Assembly: GCA_002812745.2 (NCBI GenBank)
Contig: NCSJ02000029.1
Coordinates: 1-64,000 of the forward strand
DNA from: Scytalidium lignicola
Lineage: Eukaryota > Ascomycota > Leotiomycetes
Length of the DNA: 64,000 bases
Direction: 5' to 3'
In this document: piece after piece, positions 11,787 through 23,342 of the stretch
How the letters are laid out: each line of letters starts with the position of its first letter
How positions within the stretch are numbered: position 1 is the stretch's first letter
Made by a program: the position numbers and the translations under genes
Notes under the pieces: model-generated
Told to the model about the DNA's origin: nothing
Databases searched by the model: none
What the model saw: only the letters and a program-made list of their open reading frames with translations

Positions 11787-13016
11787 TCATTTCCCCGCCT
11801 GAAACTCTTCTGCAGCGTGCAGAATCCTTGCCCAACTGGCACTACCGATCATAGTTTTGCATAGATTTCCATGGGCATCTCGTTCCTGTTTGTTCGACTC
11901 CAGTTTCTTTTCCAGATGATACTTGGCATTGAACTTCTCTTTCAACTCCTCAGAGATCGAGTATGGGTGGCTACCACGGAAATATAATCCATCAGTAGGA
12001 TCAAACATCCATTCTCTCCCCCAGTCAGCCATGCGATAAACCGCATCTCTCAATTCCTCCTTTAATGCATGTCGAGAAAGTGCTCGGAATCCATCCACCA
12101 GATGATGGAGGAAGAATGAACCATCGGAGTACATTCTTCCGGCGGAAGTTGATATTGAATGATCGAACAGCGAATTTTCTGGGTTTAATGCTGATTTAGC
12201 TAAACTAATCGCTACATTTAAGTGCTCTGGGTTCTTAGTTCGTTCGAATAGGAGCGCAAACCCATGAATCGCAAAGCCAGTATTGTAAGTCCATTTCATC
12301 TTGTTGATCTTGGGCTTTCCATCTGCTTCAAACACTAGCCCATCCCATATCAAACCATCTTCGGGGTCTCTGAGAGTGGTGATAAGAAAATTTAACGCCC
12401 TTTCTGCAAATGCAGTAAGCCTGTCACTGTCTTCGATAATGCATATCCTGAGAGCTGCTACGGCAGTCGGGCCAGTCGAGCAAGAATTCCGTACATTCGG
12501 ACTGGAGATGTGCCATGGCACACCTCCATCCTTCTGTGCAGCGGGCATGATTAATCCTGTTAAAATCTCCTCTGCTTGAATGAGGTATTTGCGTTCAGAG
12601 ACAGCTTCGTAGGTGCTGATGAGAGCTTGTGCAGCGTGGGCGTTATCATCATAATAGATGTCTAGGTTCCCGGGAAACATCTTCCATGCACAGAACCCAT
12701 GTTTCTCGGGGTTCCAATGAGCTTGTAAGCAAGAAATGGCTTCTTGGAGTCTTTTGTGAGAAAGACATTCTGCGGTTGCCTGGACCATTATGATCACTGG
12801 CCAAACGACATAGCCAAAATGATTTTCTTCACCTAACGTGTCTTGAGATTGCACTTTTGCTTGAAATTGGTGATGCTGTGGCGAATAGAAGTAGGAAAAA
12901 GTGTGCTCGGCGAGTTGAGCTGCAGTGTGAGTTTTGGATGGTGGCTTATGGCCAAGAGGATCTTGATTAGTTGAGTCCTTGACTCTGTGCAGCAGATTGT
13001 GTGTAAAGTTCTTCAT
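11787..13016 (-). CDS. GH76-like six-hairpin glycosidase (409 aa)
   Basis: An intronless 409-residue protein from the ATG at 13016. It has the alternating helical repeats of six-hairpin (alpha/alpha)6 glycosidases and a paired aspartate at residues 123-124 in IYYDDNAHAAQAL, which matches the catalytic DD of family 76 endo-alpha-1,6-mannanases. Other repeats show the characteristic GGVPW, STGPTAVAALR and WTYNTGFAIHGFALL blocks. There is no signal peptide or membrane segment at the N-terminus (MKNFTHNLLHRV), so it is probably intracellular or not classically secreted, unlike the cell-wall Dfg5/Dcw1 members of GH76. It is divergent from the regulator gene starting at 13968, with 950 bp between. 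Substrate unknown; mannan or another glycan is inferred from the family only. Confidence 0.75.
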   Translation of the reverse strand: MKNFTHNLLHRVKDSTNQDPLGHKPPSKTHTAAQLAEHTFSYFYSPQHHQFQAKVQSQDTLGEENHFGYVVWPVIIMVQATAECLSHKRLQEAISCLQAHWNPEKHGFCAWKMFPGNLDIYYDDNAHAAQALISTYEAVSERKYLIQAEEILTGLIMPAAQKDGGVPWHISSPNVRNSCSTGPTAVAALRICIIEDSDRLTAFAERALNFLITTLRDPEDGLIWDGLVFEADGKPKINKMKWTYNTGFAIHGFALLFERTKNPEHLNVAISLAKSALNPENSLFDHSISTSAGRMYSDGSFFLHHLVDGFRALSRHALKEELRDAVYRMADWGREWMFDPTDGLYFRGSHPYSISEELKEKFNAKYHLEKKLESNKQERDAHGNLCKTMIGSASWARILHAAEEFQAGK

Positions 13017-13967
13017 GGCTATTCTAATGGGTTAATAAAACCTCTTAATGACTATGTTGTTATATTATATTATGAAATTATCGAGTCTGAATGTCGCGTA
13101 TGACGTTAAGTGGAAGTCATCTGATCTTTAGTGAGCAACTTACAGAAGTGATATACCCAACTAATTAGCTAATGTCGCTACCGGCTTTTTAACGTTTCTT
13201 ATTAAGATTATTAGAGAACACACCCAGAATAAATTTGTGGGATATCGGAATTTAAAGATGTCAGGGAGACTTTTCCTAGAACGATTGATGTGCTTCGAGA
13301 CTGTTCTTACTCTCTTGCCTCACAAGGGTTCTGGTTGCGTTTATCATGATGTTAACACTGTGAAGGCTTACATGAGCTCTTAGCGGTAGTCGAAGTAAAA
13401 ATGAAATTTGATAATAGAGATGTTGTTTTACACCGTACATTTCTGATTTATATTCTAATAGTTTAATTGCAATACCGATCTTGGATTGCTAGTAGTAATG
13501 ACTAACCCTATCTATTGTAACTATTGGCTATAATCCCACTTACGACATGAGTATCCGATCTATTACCTATTAGGTCACAACTTCCAAGAAGTCTCGGCCA
13601 GACATTTCTCACGTACAAAAGGAGGCAAAACCATTGAAAGATGTACTTTATGATACATGTATCATGATACTATTGTATATCAACTATGCTTGGTAAGGTA
13701 TCGTGGTTGTTGGGTTAGGGAGCGTCAAAGACTTCATTAAGAGGCAGGGTTTAGTTTATCAGTGCAGATTACAGGAGATGACCCGATTAATTAAGAGGGC
13801 CCGCGCTTATCTGTAACAGAAGCGTGAGAATTAATCATAGCTATCTATTGTTGATGCTTGGCTGGTCGCACCTCATTTTGTCACCTCTGAAAGTTTGACA
13901 AAGATGATGATTATTATCATTATAGTCTCATAACAAAGTTACCCATTTGACAGTATAAGTCGCAAGC
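13017..13967. promoter_or_regulatory. Divergent promoter region, GH76-like gene and Zn2Cys6 regulator
   Basis: A 950-bp region between two divergently transcribed genes. It contains a perfect 16-bp palindrome, ATGATACATGTATCAT, at 13650-13665, about 300 bp before the regulator's ATG. The function of the palindrome is unknown; it could be a dimer binding site. No other gene is seen here. Confidence 0.45.
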
Positions 13968-16317
13968 ATGTCTACCCCGCAAAGACTAGGAAGCCGAGCC
14001 GGTAATCATAGCTGAATATTCTAATAACTTTGTCCTGGTGCTGATATCAACAATTTCATAGGGGGCCAAAAGTCAGCAAAGGCCTGTGCTAGTTGTCATA
14101 TCCGAAAAGTCAAATGTGATTTGGTGACCCGCGGAAGTCCCCCTTGTACTCGTTGTGAAGATTCAGGCCTTCCTTGTGACCGCGTACGTCGTCGAAGGCG
14201 CCCTGTCCGGTCTGTAGAAGCAGCATTGGTTTCACCTACTAGGTAGTTTTGGCCTTTTATATTTATAGAACTTAACTGATTTTGCAAGCTCCTTTGAATC
14301 TAGGTTATTGGTTCCTGAGCAACAGATAACTTCGAACGTGGCTACAACCACCACAACAACAGCCACTGCACTTGATGAAGTGAGCAGGTTATTTAGCTCT
14401 TTGGGAGTTGGTGACAATCCTAGAAGAATTCATGTTTCTGGGTTTGGAGATATTTCTAAGCAGAGCTCTATCCTGGTTGACTTTGTTGCTCAAGACTTTT
14501 CAATAGGGGCATTGAACGACTACCAGGTCACATTTAATGACAACTACACAACGGTAGCACGCATATTAGCCGACGAGTTCGGTCGTGGTTTTCGAAAAGA
14601 CATTTACCATTATCGAGATGCACCATTTCTGAAACGATCTGATGGGGGCATCCCTCGTACTCTAGGGGCTTCTGAACTGGCCGTCCTAGACCTTTACGGC
14701 TCTTTCATACTGCCCAGCCCCGAGATTGCAGATAGCTTTGTAGCGGCCTTCTTTGATCGTGTCCATCCTACTTTACCCATAATCGACCGGTCCGGGTTTA
14801 TGAAACGATATTATTCGGCAGCAACAAAACCATCAAATACGTCACTCCTTCTAATACAAAGTATTCTGCTCTCAGGTTCAACCACATTTGAGCATCCAAG
14901 TTTAAATTTATCCTACGGCGAAGTGTCATGGAGACTTTATGGGAGAGCAAAGGCTCTTGTTGATAACCGGTTTGAACAAGATCGGTTGGTTCTCGTTCAG
15001 GCCCACCTTCTCTTCAGTACATTTGTTTCGGACAGTTGTGATGATACAATTCAAAATATGTGGCTGTCATTAGGTTCTGCAATACGAATTGCACAGGTAA
15101 TAAGAAAATTTATACCCGATTTTAAGTTATATCACTTTGCTTATGAAGCTTTAGGGACTCGGTATGCACCGTTCGTTAGGTAAGGCGAATGCTAGTGATT
15201 CTATGAGGCGGCAATGGAAGCGGATTTGGTGGTCGTTATTTGTCCATGATGTGAGTATTATCGACTCTCTATGTATGGTTCTCAACTAATGGAGCTCTAT
15301 AGACGCTCTGTTCATTTGAGTAAGTACCCTTCGTTATCTCATTAGAACCCAGCTAAGCAACACTCATAGATGGGGTCGTCCTCGTGCCATGTAAGTAGAT
15401 TAACAAAACTACAGATTCGCGGGTTCTAATGAGGCTACAGTAATCTTGCAGATAGTGACGTTGAAGAACTCAACGAAATAGACTTCCAACCTGAAGATCC
15501 TGGGTCCCTCCCTTCAACCGAACATACCCAATTCTTCCTTGAGCTGTACAAACTGTGCCTCATCATCGCCGACTGGCTCGATCTTCTCCGCCCCGGTGGA
15601 CCACGTCGTCACAAAGTATCCACATTAGACCGCAGTTTACGCACCCTTGAGCTTCTCGCTGATCTAGAGAACTGGCATAAAAGTGTTCCAGCCATACTAA
15701 GGCCACCTGAAAACCTCGTTGGTTTCTCTCTTTGGACTGCTACACTGCATATCACCTACCAAGCAGTACTCCTACGTTTCTCTACGTTGCTATCCGATGG
15801 TGCCGATACCATGTCCAGAGCTGCGATGGAGATTTCTAGTGTTTGTGAGGACCTTGACCGTCAGGACTTGCTGGGATCACTATGGAATTTTGGCATCCAC
15901 GAGTTTGACCTCGCAATGTGTCAGCATGCACGGGAGGCCAATAGTAAAGATCCTGTTGTAGCGCGGCAAGGTCTGCTTCGCCTGAAGCGTGGTCTACCAT
16001 GGGTGCGTAAGCTGGGAAAGCGGAGCGCCGTGGCTATCCAGGCGCAGGTCTTCTATGAGGAATTGGTCAAGAAGATGAACCACAGCGATCCAGTGGATGA
16101 TGAGAAGAGCGCTTCAGAAGTGACCTTGGATGAAACAATAGAAGGAACTTGTACTCTGCAATCGCAGAGAGATACCGATGAACCACTACCATGGACACCT
16201 GATTTGTATCTAACTAATCCCTTGTATCAACCACAGATGATGGAGCAGGATGGCGTCGTATCGGGGTGGGATAACTGGGATAGTAATCATGAGCAGACAT
16301 TCTTTCACCAGTATTGA
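13968..16317 (+). CDS. Zn2Cys6 transcription factor with fungal_trans domain
   Basis: I assemble seven exons: 13968-14001, 14062-14242, 14304-15096, 15155-15250, 15303-15319, 15370-15390 and 15456-16317, all with GT-AG introns, giving 667 residues. The second exon holds the zinc cluster ACASCHIRKVKCD...PPCTRCEDSGLPC, a standard CX2CX6C-CX2CX6C binuclear finger. The middle has the fungal-specific regulatory domain (VHPTLPIIDRSGFMKRYY; GLGMHRSLGKANASDSMRR; RIWWSLFVHDTLCSFEWGRPRA). It would bind CGG-type sites in the nucleus. The acceptor of the last intron is the least certain; GATAG at 15451-15455 keeps the frame. It converges on the UNC93-like gene and lies at the left border of the proposed cluster, so it is a candidate cluster regulator. 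Confidence 0.85.
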
Positions 16318-16525
16318 GTTAGAATCAACCTTAGTTTCAAGGATTACTGTTATATTATGCATATGTGAGCCTTAGATATGACTCTCTTTATATCGCAGGA
16401 TGAAAAATAATCTCACATACCAATTGTACATTTCGTCTATATTATTTCTACCGTGATATGAGTATCTCGCGATTCAACGCTCAGGTGTCTAGACTAGAAA
16501 ACTCATTCGCTTTCCTGCTAGAACC

Positions 16526-18335
16526 TTAAACAGTGCTCTTAACATCCACAGGTACCCCGGCTACTTGCTCAGCAATCTGTTCTTTCTCATGCTCATGCCT
16601 GATTATATCCTCAGGTACCATGCCAGAAACTACCGCCTTCTCCTCCACAGACGCAGGCACAATGACGTTCTCTTCGGTAAAGTAGTTTGTTTCAGTAACA
16701 TACACCGAGATAACATAGTACAGAGATGCGAGGGCAAGTGCATACACAACCAACTGGATGATAGTTTGCACTTTGTAGCTGACAGCCTTCGAGTCTAGTG
16801 TGAACGCAATACACATGCCAAAGCTAACAGTGCCTTTGAATGCACCAGCGTAGCGAGCACAGAGCTCAGGCTCGTTCGTCAGCGCGCTAAGTGTCCATTG
16901 CACGACGATCTGGAAGCAAGCGTCGATAATACCAAAGAACAAGTACAGGAAGATGTATCCCTGCGCGGCGGATTCGGTCCAGTCAGCCCCGGGAGGCGGC
17001 AGGTTGCGGTCGACACCTTTGGTAATAATCCAGCCTAGCAGCCCGGAGAGCGAAGCCATGGTAATGACGCCAATAGCTGTTACGCCCAAGAGGCCACGCG
17101 TGCGGCGGGACTCGATCTTGGGGTGGTCCATCAGGTATCCCAATAAGAGGGGACTGGGGATCATAATAACGTTAAATAGAAGATTATTCAGCGAGCGAGT
17201 GCGGAGATTGAAGTAATAGCCTAGCAATAAATTAGAAGACAGGAATCAGACAAGACGTGAAGGGAATATACCGTTGATACTACTCGTGGGTGCTAATACC
17301 ATCTCTCCAGCAAACATAGCAGGCAGCAATATAATAATCTTTGGATCAGTCATAACACTAAGAACACCCTTTATTTCCTGGATCATGTTTGGCTTCTTGA
17401 AAATGGCGATATGACGACCATCATCTCTCACAACGTTACGAGGTTTTACAATTAAGAACGCTGTGGCGACAATGGCTCTACAGGATTCAGCCTGTCAGCA
17501 GCGTATAAGGGCAAAAAAGTGAGTAGTTGTTGTGAGGACTTACGTGCACATAATGACAATGAAGACAATATAAACAGCAGCTGACACCGATCCAGTGTTT
17601 GTCTTCTGAATATTGACACAGAACGCAATGAGAGACCCAATAGTGCCACCGACTGCTGAAAGAGACCATTGTATAGTGATATACTGAACATAAGTTTAGC
17701 TACAGTATTTCATTCTAATTTGGTCTGATGTCTCACCTTTGCCTTGTCTTTTTCTTCGGCATACGCAAATTGAATGAAACCAGAGCTCGTCCATAACAAA
17801 GCCGCAGAAAATCCAAGAAAAGCACCAGCTGGTTTCAAATGTTAGCCCCCTAAATGATGTTTTTAAGCTGTTCCTTGTGGGAAATTTTACAGAAAAGTGG
17901 AAATCCGTCCGATACTCCTTCTCCATAGGCCCAAAGCGAGCCAGCATATAGACTATATCTGTGTGAGTAATTTCTCTGACAATATAAAGAACAGCACTTT
18001 GAAATCTTACGGATAGCCAAGTCCACCGATCATAATCGTGATCTTTGGACCCAGGAAATTGAGGAAGGGGCCAGCGCACCAGCCAAAAAAAGTGTATACA
18101 CCGTAGAGAATCCTAATAATATGGTGAATCTGTGTGTGAGTTAAACAGCTATCAAGGTGACTTACGAGTTGGTAATAGAAGCAACATGTTGAGATGAAGG
18201 CTGACCTCCTCCAGCCCCCAGACCTGTCAGGGCTAGATAAATCCCGGGGAGACAGGCAAGAATGCAGCCCATGATGAAATTCTGATTGAATGGTCGGTTC
18301 AACCGAAGCTTCCCCTTGAGAAGTTGACCAGCCAT
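16526..18335 (-). CDS. UNC93-like MFS membrane protein
   Basis: A multi-exon gene (about seven exons, short introns) with hydrophobic segments throughout. The order of blocks, NQNFIMGCILACLPGIYLAL, LYGVYTFFGWCAGPFLNFLG, GGLGYP, LGFSAALLWTSSGFIQFAYA, then a cytoplasmic loop (KPRNVVRDDGRHI) and a C-terminal half ending in an acidic tail, is that of the fungal UNC93-like (DUF895) major facilitator proteins. The ATG at 18335 is the first in the frame; sequence upstream is open but lacks one. The substrate of this family in fungi is not established. It faces away from the dioxygenase gene with about 1 kb between, which suggests co-regulation, and points toward the upstream regulator. Confidence 0.8.
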
Positions 18336-19328
18336 TGCTGCAGGATGGATGAGGTTGTCGTCAGGGGTGAGATGTGATACCACCCAGTAGGCCGGTGAGT
18401 CAATTGATGCTCAAGAGAGTTTTTCCTTTTGAGTTTCGGGCCTAGACCTGGAATCTGAACTGGAGAGACTTGCAAGTCTCCATAGTACCCTTGCTTTCTT
18501 TATATAGATGGGGCCATGGAGGAAAGGATAGTATTAAGACGGAAATTTAACACCCCGGCCTATGAAAGATAAGATATTACTTTCCAAGCTCCCGAGATCG
18601 TCGAAGAGTGGGGATTGGGGTGTTATCTAAGACGGTGTTTCAACCGACTTGGTGGAGGTAGAACACTGTTGATCATTGGACCAGGTTGTTCTGTTTTGAT
18701 TTGCAATGCAATACAACTATTGTAACAAGCTGGCCGGTAGTGGTAGATCTACGGTAACATACAAGCACAGGAGTAGATTGGTTATGCTTCTCTTAACTAA
18801 GACCCCGGATTCGATTATGCATGGTTATTTCCCTATCTTCGCCTTCGCCAAGCCGCTTTGTGGTTCCCCCCCTGGCTTAGTTTATCTGCTCGGCATTTCG
18901 ACGGTATCAGAGCGGCTTGATCGCGGCTTCGGCACGGCGCCTCAGCGTTGTCATAGATGGATGATCAATGGTGGCTGATTTAATGGAATGCCTCAATTAG
19001 AAAGTATCTATTGAGTGAGTAGGATAGGTTATCTAAGCTGTTAATATGAGCTACTAGGTGCCTCCTGGGGTGCGCTGGAGTTCCTGGTGGTGTGAGGAAT
19101 TGTCCGAAGCCGCGAACATTTCCCTTTTGTGTTTCTTTATTTTCAAGCTTCCTTCCAGATAGTTAGAAAATAAAAGGGCATTGATCAGATCAGGTTCTCC
19201 ACTGTGTTTGATGCAAAAAAAAAAGAGAAGTACGCATAAGGAAAAAGAGGTTGTGTTTCTCAAGCTCTGCTTACAATCGTCTTATCTGCTCTTCCTCTTC
19301 CACCTGCTGTTATCTTGCTATTTAAGCT
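18336..19328. promoter_or_regulatory. Divergent promoter region, UNC93-like gene and dioxygenase
   Basis: About 1 kb between two divergent genes of the proposed cluster. A pyrimidine-poor A-run and a TATA-like AT-rich tract lie near 19210-19325 ahead of the dioxygenase start. Scattered CGG triplets are present, but I could not find a convincing repeated CGG-Nx-CCG site by eye. Confidence 0.35.
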
Positions 19329-20490
19329 ATGCTTGTTGAGGCTGAAACTGTAGGCCCTACAGAGGTGCCTCAACAACAGACACCACAGAATTTCAAGGCC
19401 AAGGCCAACTTTGCACCTCCAACCGTCAAGCACAACGACGCATTCATCTCCTATGACCGAATTCGCGCTGCTCACGAGAATGAATGGCCAGCACGCAAGG
19501 AATACATCATCCCCGAATTCACCAGAGATGCCAATCCTGATGATGTCGTTGAAGGACTCCGGCGGGTGGGTGGTGTCATAGTACGTAATATCCTTTCTCA
19601 GGAACACCTTGCCCAAATAGAAAAGGATATGCGACCTCATCTGGAAGCCGACGTGCCCTGGGAAGCCGAGAACAACTTCTTCCCTCCATCTACACGACGA
19701 GCCTTTGGCCTCTGCGCCAAATCCCGCACGGCTGCAATTGAACTCATTGGCAACGAGCTCTACCAAGCAGTGTGCGCCCAATTCCTTACTACGAAGAGCT
19801 ACCCATGGTATGGCGATCGCGACACTCTCAACGTCTCTCCACCACAGGTGAACAATACTATTGCTTTCTCTGTACGACCTGGTGATAGTTACGACCAGCC
19901 ACTCCACCGTGACGATGACATCCACTATGCCGACCGGCCACGCGTGGATGTATACCCGCGGACTGACTCGCGTGAATATGGTATTGGTTTCTTCGTGGCC
20001 GGCACAAAGACAACCAAGACTAACGGTGCCACGCGATTCATCCCAGGAAGCCATCTGGAGGCAACTGAGCATCCACCAGATGAGAACTTTGCGCGGTATG
20101 CTGAGCTCAACCCTGGTGATGGATTCATCATGCTCTCGAGCTGCTACCATGGCGGCAGCGCGAACGTCACGAGGGATGAAGAGCGTCTACTATTCAGCTG
20201 CTTCATGACACGCGGCTGGTTACGCCAGGAGGAGAATCAGTATCTTGCTGTGCCGCCTGAGATTGCAAAAACACTGCCGGAGCGCATTCAAAAACTTTTA
20301 GGATATGCTGTGAGCGAGGTATGTCACGAACTCGACCCGCTTTTCTTTTGTCTTTCTACTGTTGCGCATAACTTAACAAATGTATTAGCCTATGCTTGGG
20401 TGGCTTGAATTCAGGGACCCAAGATACTTGATTGATCCGGAGGGGGCAGAGAGAGTTGCTCACCGTAAGAACAAGGATGTGATGGCATAG
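19329..20490 (+). CDS. Fe(II)/2-oxoglutarate dioxygenase, phytanoyl-CoA hydroxylase (PhyH) family
   Basis: Two exons, 19329-20318 and 20389-20490, encode 363 residues. The iron-binding facial triad is visible: His193 and Asp195 in PLHRDDDIHY, and His274 in CYHGGSANVT, with Arg286 (DEERLLFSCF) placed to bind 2-oxoglutarate. This arrangement matches the fungal PhyH-fold enzymes that hydroxylate, epoxidise or desaturate small molecules, such as FtmOx1 and AsqJ. No signal peptide is seen, so it should be cytosolic. It is convergent with the dimethylformamidase-like gene (390 bp between stops). In the cluster it could hydroxylate or N-dealkylate the substrate before amide cleavage; that step is inference. 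Homology alone does not fix the substrate. Confidence 0.88.
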
Positions 20491-20881
20491 GGGTGTTTGG
20501 TTGAGTCTGCCGAAAAGCCAGCCGCATATGAAGACTGCAGTAAAACTTTTGTATAGAAGATTTATAACCCTTGAACATAGTTCGTTTTCAATGACGAGAT
20601 ATCATTAAACGGTGTGTAGAGTTTGTAGAGGTAAACAATCGAAAGAGATCCAGAATGATGAGACGTACCTCGTCAGCAAATACAGTGTGTTTGGCTGAGC
20701 AGCATGAAAACTATATTAGTATTCTCATTCATAAATAATTTTCAAGAACTTAATGCATACAGAGACTTAAGTAGGACTTCAGTAGATGAGGCTCTAATAT
20801 TCTGTAATCTGTAATATCCACATTCGACCTACAACACCTACACCAGGAATATTTATTCTACACTTGGACATCTCCTTTCAA
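20491..20881. other. Convergent intergenic region
   Basis: A 390-bp region between the 3' ends of the dioxygenase and dimethylformamidase-like genes; presumably the two 3' UTRs. Nothing else is seen. Confidence 0.5.
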
Positions 20882-23342
20882 TCAGTTTCCCGTTCTCGTC
20901 GCCTCTGACAGTTCCCTTCCCCCTTTTGCAAACTTCTCCACAACGTTCCTCGTTACCACTGCTACATTATTTACATAGTTATCGTAACCAAGTGAGCAAT
21001 ACCAACTAATACTGCCTACAGAGAACACCGCTCCACCTCCACTCGTTTCATAGTACGTCATATCAGACCGAATCTTGTTCGTTTGCGTTCCTAGTGTACC
21101 GATAATTGGAAACTGCACATCCTCAGGGAACAACCCAAAAGTATCTGGATGTCCAACACTGGATGCCACGACAACAATGTTGGAAGGACTGCCATATGCA
21201 AAGTCCATGCGGTCAATCTCGTCTGCAGATGCTCCACCACCGAATGCACCAAGGGAATTTTCACCTATTAGTGCATCTGGAGAGAGCGACTTGAATAGCC
21301 AGGAACACAACTCAGGGTGGCCAGCCCTGATGTTCTCAATTTGGCGGTATGCAACACCTAGCAAAATGGTTAGAGAATATTTAACTGTTTATTATTTCAA
21401 GCAAGAAGAGCATATATTAGTGACGTACCAGCTCCTGTTCCTTCTCCGCAGCAACCAATTCCCACCAGGTAGTTCGCTGCCTTGCCAAAGTCTCGCCACA
21501 AACCACCCTCCTGTCCTGAGAGTGAATGATGACGCTCACCAGGTTCCTGCCACGATGTGCGTACTCCTTGACCACCACGGCGGACCTCTGAGCGCCATGG
21601 CCGTTCAGGGTCCGTGACTGAGACCCAGTAAAAGCCGTTACCGCCAAGATACATGAGGTTTCCGCCTTGCTTCACGAAGTCCTCATAGGCTGTGTAGGAT
21701 TGCAAGGTTGGGTACTCAGGGTGGCAGCCAGTAATGACAGTAGTGTACGACGACAGGGCGGAAACTCCGCGAAGGTGTAGGTCATGGTCAGTAACTACAT
21801 CATAGGGCATACCAATACGCTCAAGGAAGCCGATCATAATGAGTTCGGCGCTGAGCTCCCGTGGGCGGTGCCCTGTCCAGTTTATATAGCCTGGGCGACA
21901 ATTGAGTAGAGGTCGTTTCGCGGATGAAAAGACTACGGGGCTGTGGTCCTTGTGCACATCATAATGTGCAAGACCCAGGTCGCGCCGCCGGTCTTGCTTG
22001 TAGAAAGTCTCGTCTTTGTAGAAGTTGAGATTGTCAAGGCCCTCTGGGATCTCGCAGCGTGCTGGCGTATCGGGGTCGAATTGATGCTCGTTTGCGTAGG
22101 ATAAGTAGGTGAATGTAGACATGACAATCGCCACTTTGGCTCCAACCTGGTGAGAAAGTTAATAAAGTATGCGATATTTGAAACGTCGAGCTGAGATATT
22201 ACAAGGAAACAGAATAAGATCTATGTACAACTTACCTCAGCAGTTGTTGCTGGTGTGGGCCTCACAAAAAAGACAACAGTGTCACCAACATCATTAGTAG
22301 CTTTGATCTCCACTCCATATACTCCAGATTTTGCATCTTCAGGGATGCGAATGCTGAAATCTGTCTCCCAGGCTGCATCATCAAGGTCATCTTCGTGAAA
22401 ATGTATAGCTCCATAGCCATATTTCGCTTTGGTCCAATCATTCTCCGATCCATCCCAGTTATACCCTTTTATAGCACGAGTTGGTGCATTGAAAAGAACT
22501 CCATCGCGCTTATTTCCTGACACATCAGATATATTGTCGGTAGATATTCCAACAGAAAAGTCATATACTGCTAGGATCCGTCCTTGTTTGCCTGTCGCCT
22601 CAATTCGGAGCGAATCTATGCGTCCATTGTATTTGTTTGTAGGTATTGGATATTGGATTTCGTCAGTTGGTGTCTGAACTTGACTTGCAGCGATGAGAAG
22701 GAGGGTAGCTGAGGAGAGGTGGACTTTGCCCGTTAATACTACATCGAGTGTTTTTCCAGGAGCAGCAGGCTCTGTGCCTCGAGGTAAAGGAATGATTTTT
22801 GCTTGAAATGTTGCTTCAACCACGCTAAAGTCGATCTTCAACCATCTCTTTTTGGCAGGTATGAGTCCAGATGAAATGACCTGGACTTGAGTTCCAATTC
22901 CAATCCAGAACTCAATTATTCCTTGCTTGTTTTGAACAATAGCAACACCAGTGTTCGTCGAGACATCCAGTGTCGAAATGAAAGTTTGTATATGATCACA
23001 TGGAAAGAGCCACGGTTGTAGGTATACAGAGACCTTCAATCCACTATCTTCTGCCAGAAATCCAATGTCTTTGACTTTTCCATATGAGCCGATCTGAGCG
23101 ACTTGGAATCTCCCGCTCCCTGTGCCGCGAGGTATACCCGTCACCTCTTCCTCTATCTTTGGGGGACTCTTCTCGCTCTGGTATCCTTGGATGAGACGAA
23201 CAGTGCGGTGTGTATAACTTGGTTCAGTACAGGATATCTTGATATCCACCTTATCTCCTGGACTCACAATCCATGGTTCTGCATAGCCAATGACCTCTTT
23301 CGGGTATGCTTTGGGAACAGGATGGATGGTAGAGGTTGTCAT
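20882..23342 (-). CDS. N,N-dimethylformamidase large-subunit homologue
   Basis: Three exons (23342-22236, 22146-21429, 21357-20882; introns of 89 and 71 bp) give 766 residues, close to the 762 I recall for the bacterial DMFase large subunit. The N-terminal part is a beta-rich region with an LamG/concanavalin-like segment (YDFSVGISTDNISDVSGNKRDG), followed by the region with DAKSGVYGVEIKATND. The C-terminal half has TYLSYANEHQFD, RPRELSAELIMIGFLERIGMPYDVVTDHDLH, TGCHPEYPT and the glutamine-amidotransferase-like segment GGNLMYLGGNGFYWVS. In bacteria this enzyme is a mononuclear-iron amidohydrolase that splits dimethylformamide into formate and dimethylamine with a small subunit; no small-subunit gene is visible here. 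The exact fungal substrate is unknown. The start ATG at 23342 follows an in-frame non-ATG extension that I left out. Confidence 0.85.

Noticed and set aside
18336..18383. Extension of the UNC93-like protein to 18383
   Set aside because: It begins with GTG, not ATG, and has no membrane or family feature.
19260..20150. 296-codon open frame on the minus strand
   Set aside because: It lies opposite the dioxygenase gene, whose codon frame, active-site residues and intron are convincing; the antisense product resembles nothing.
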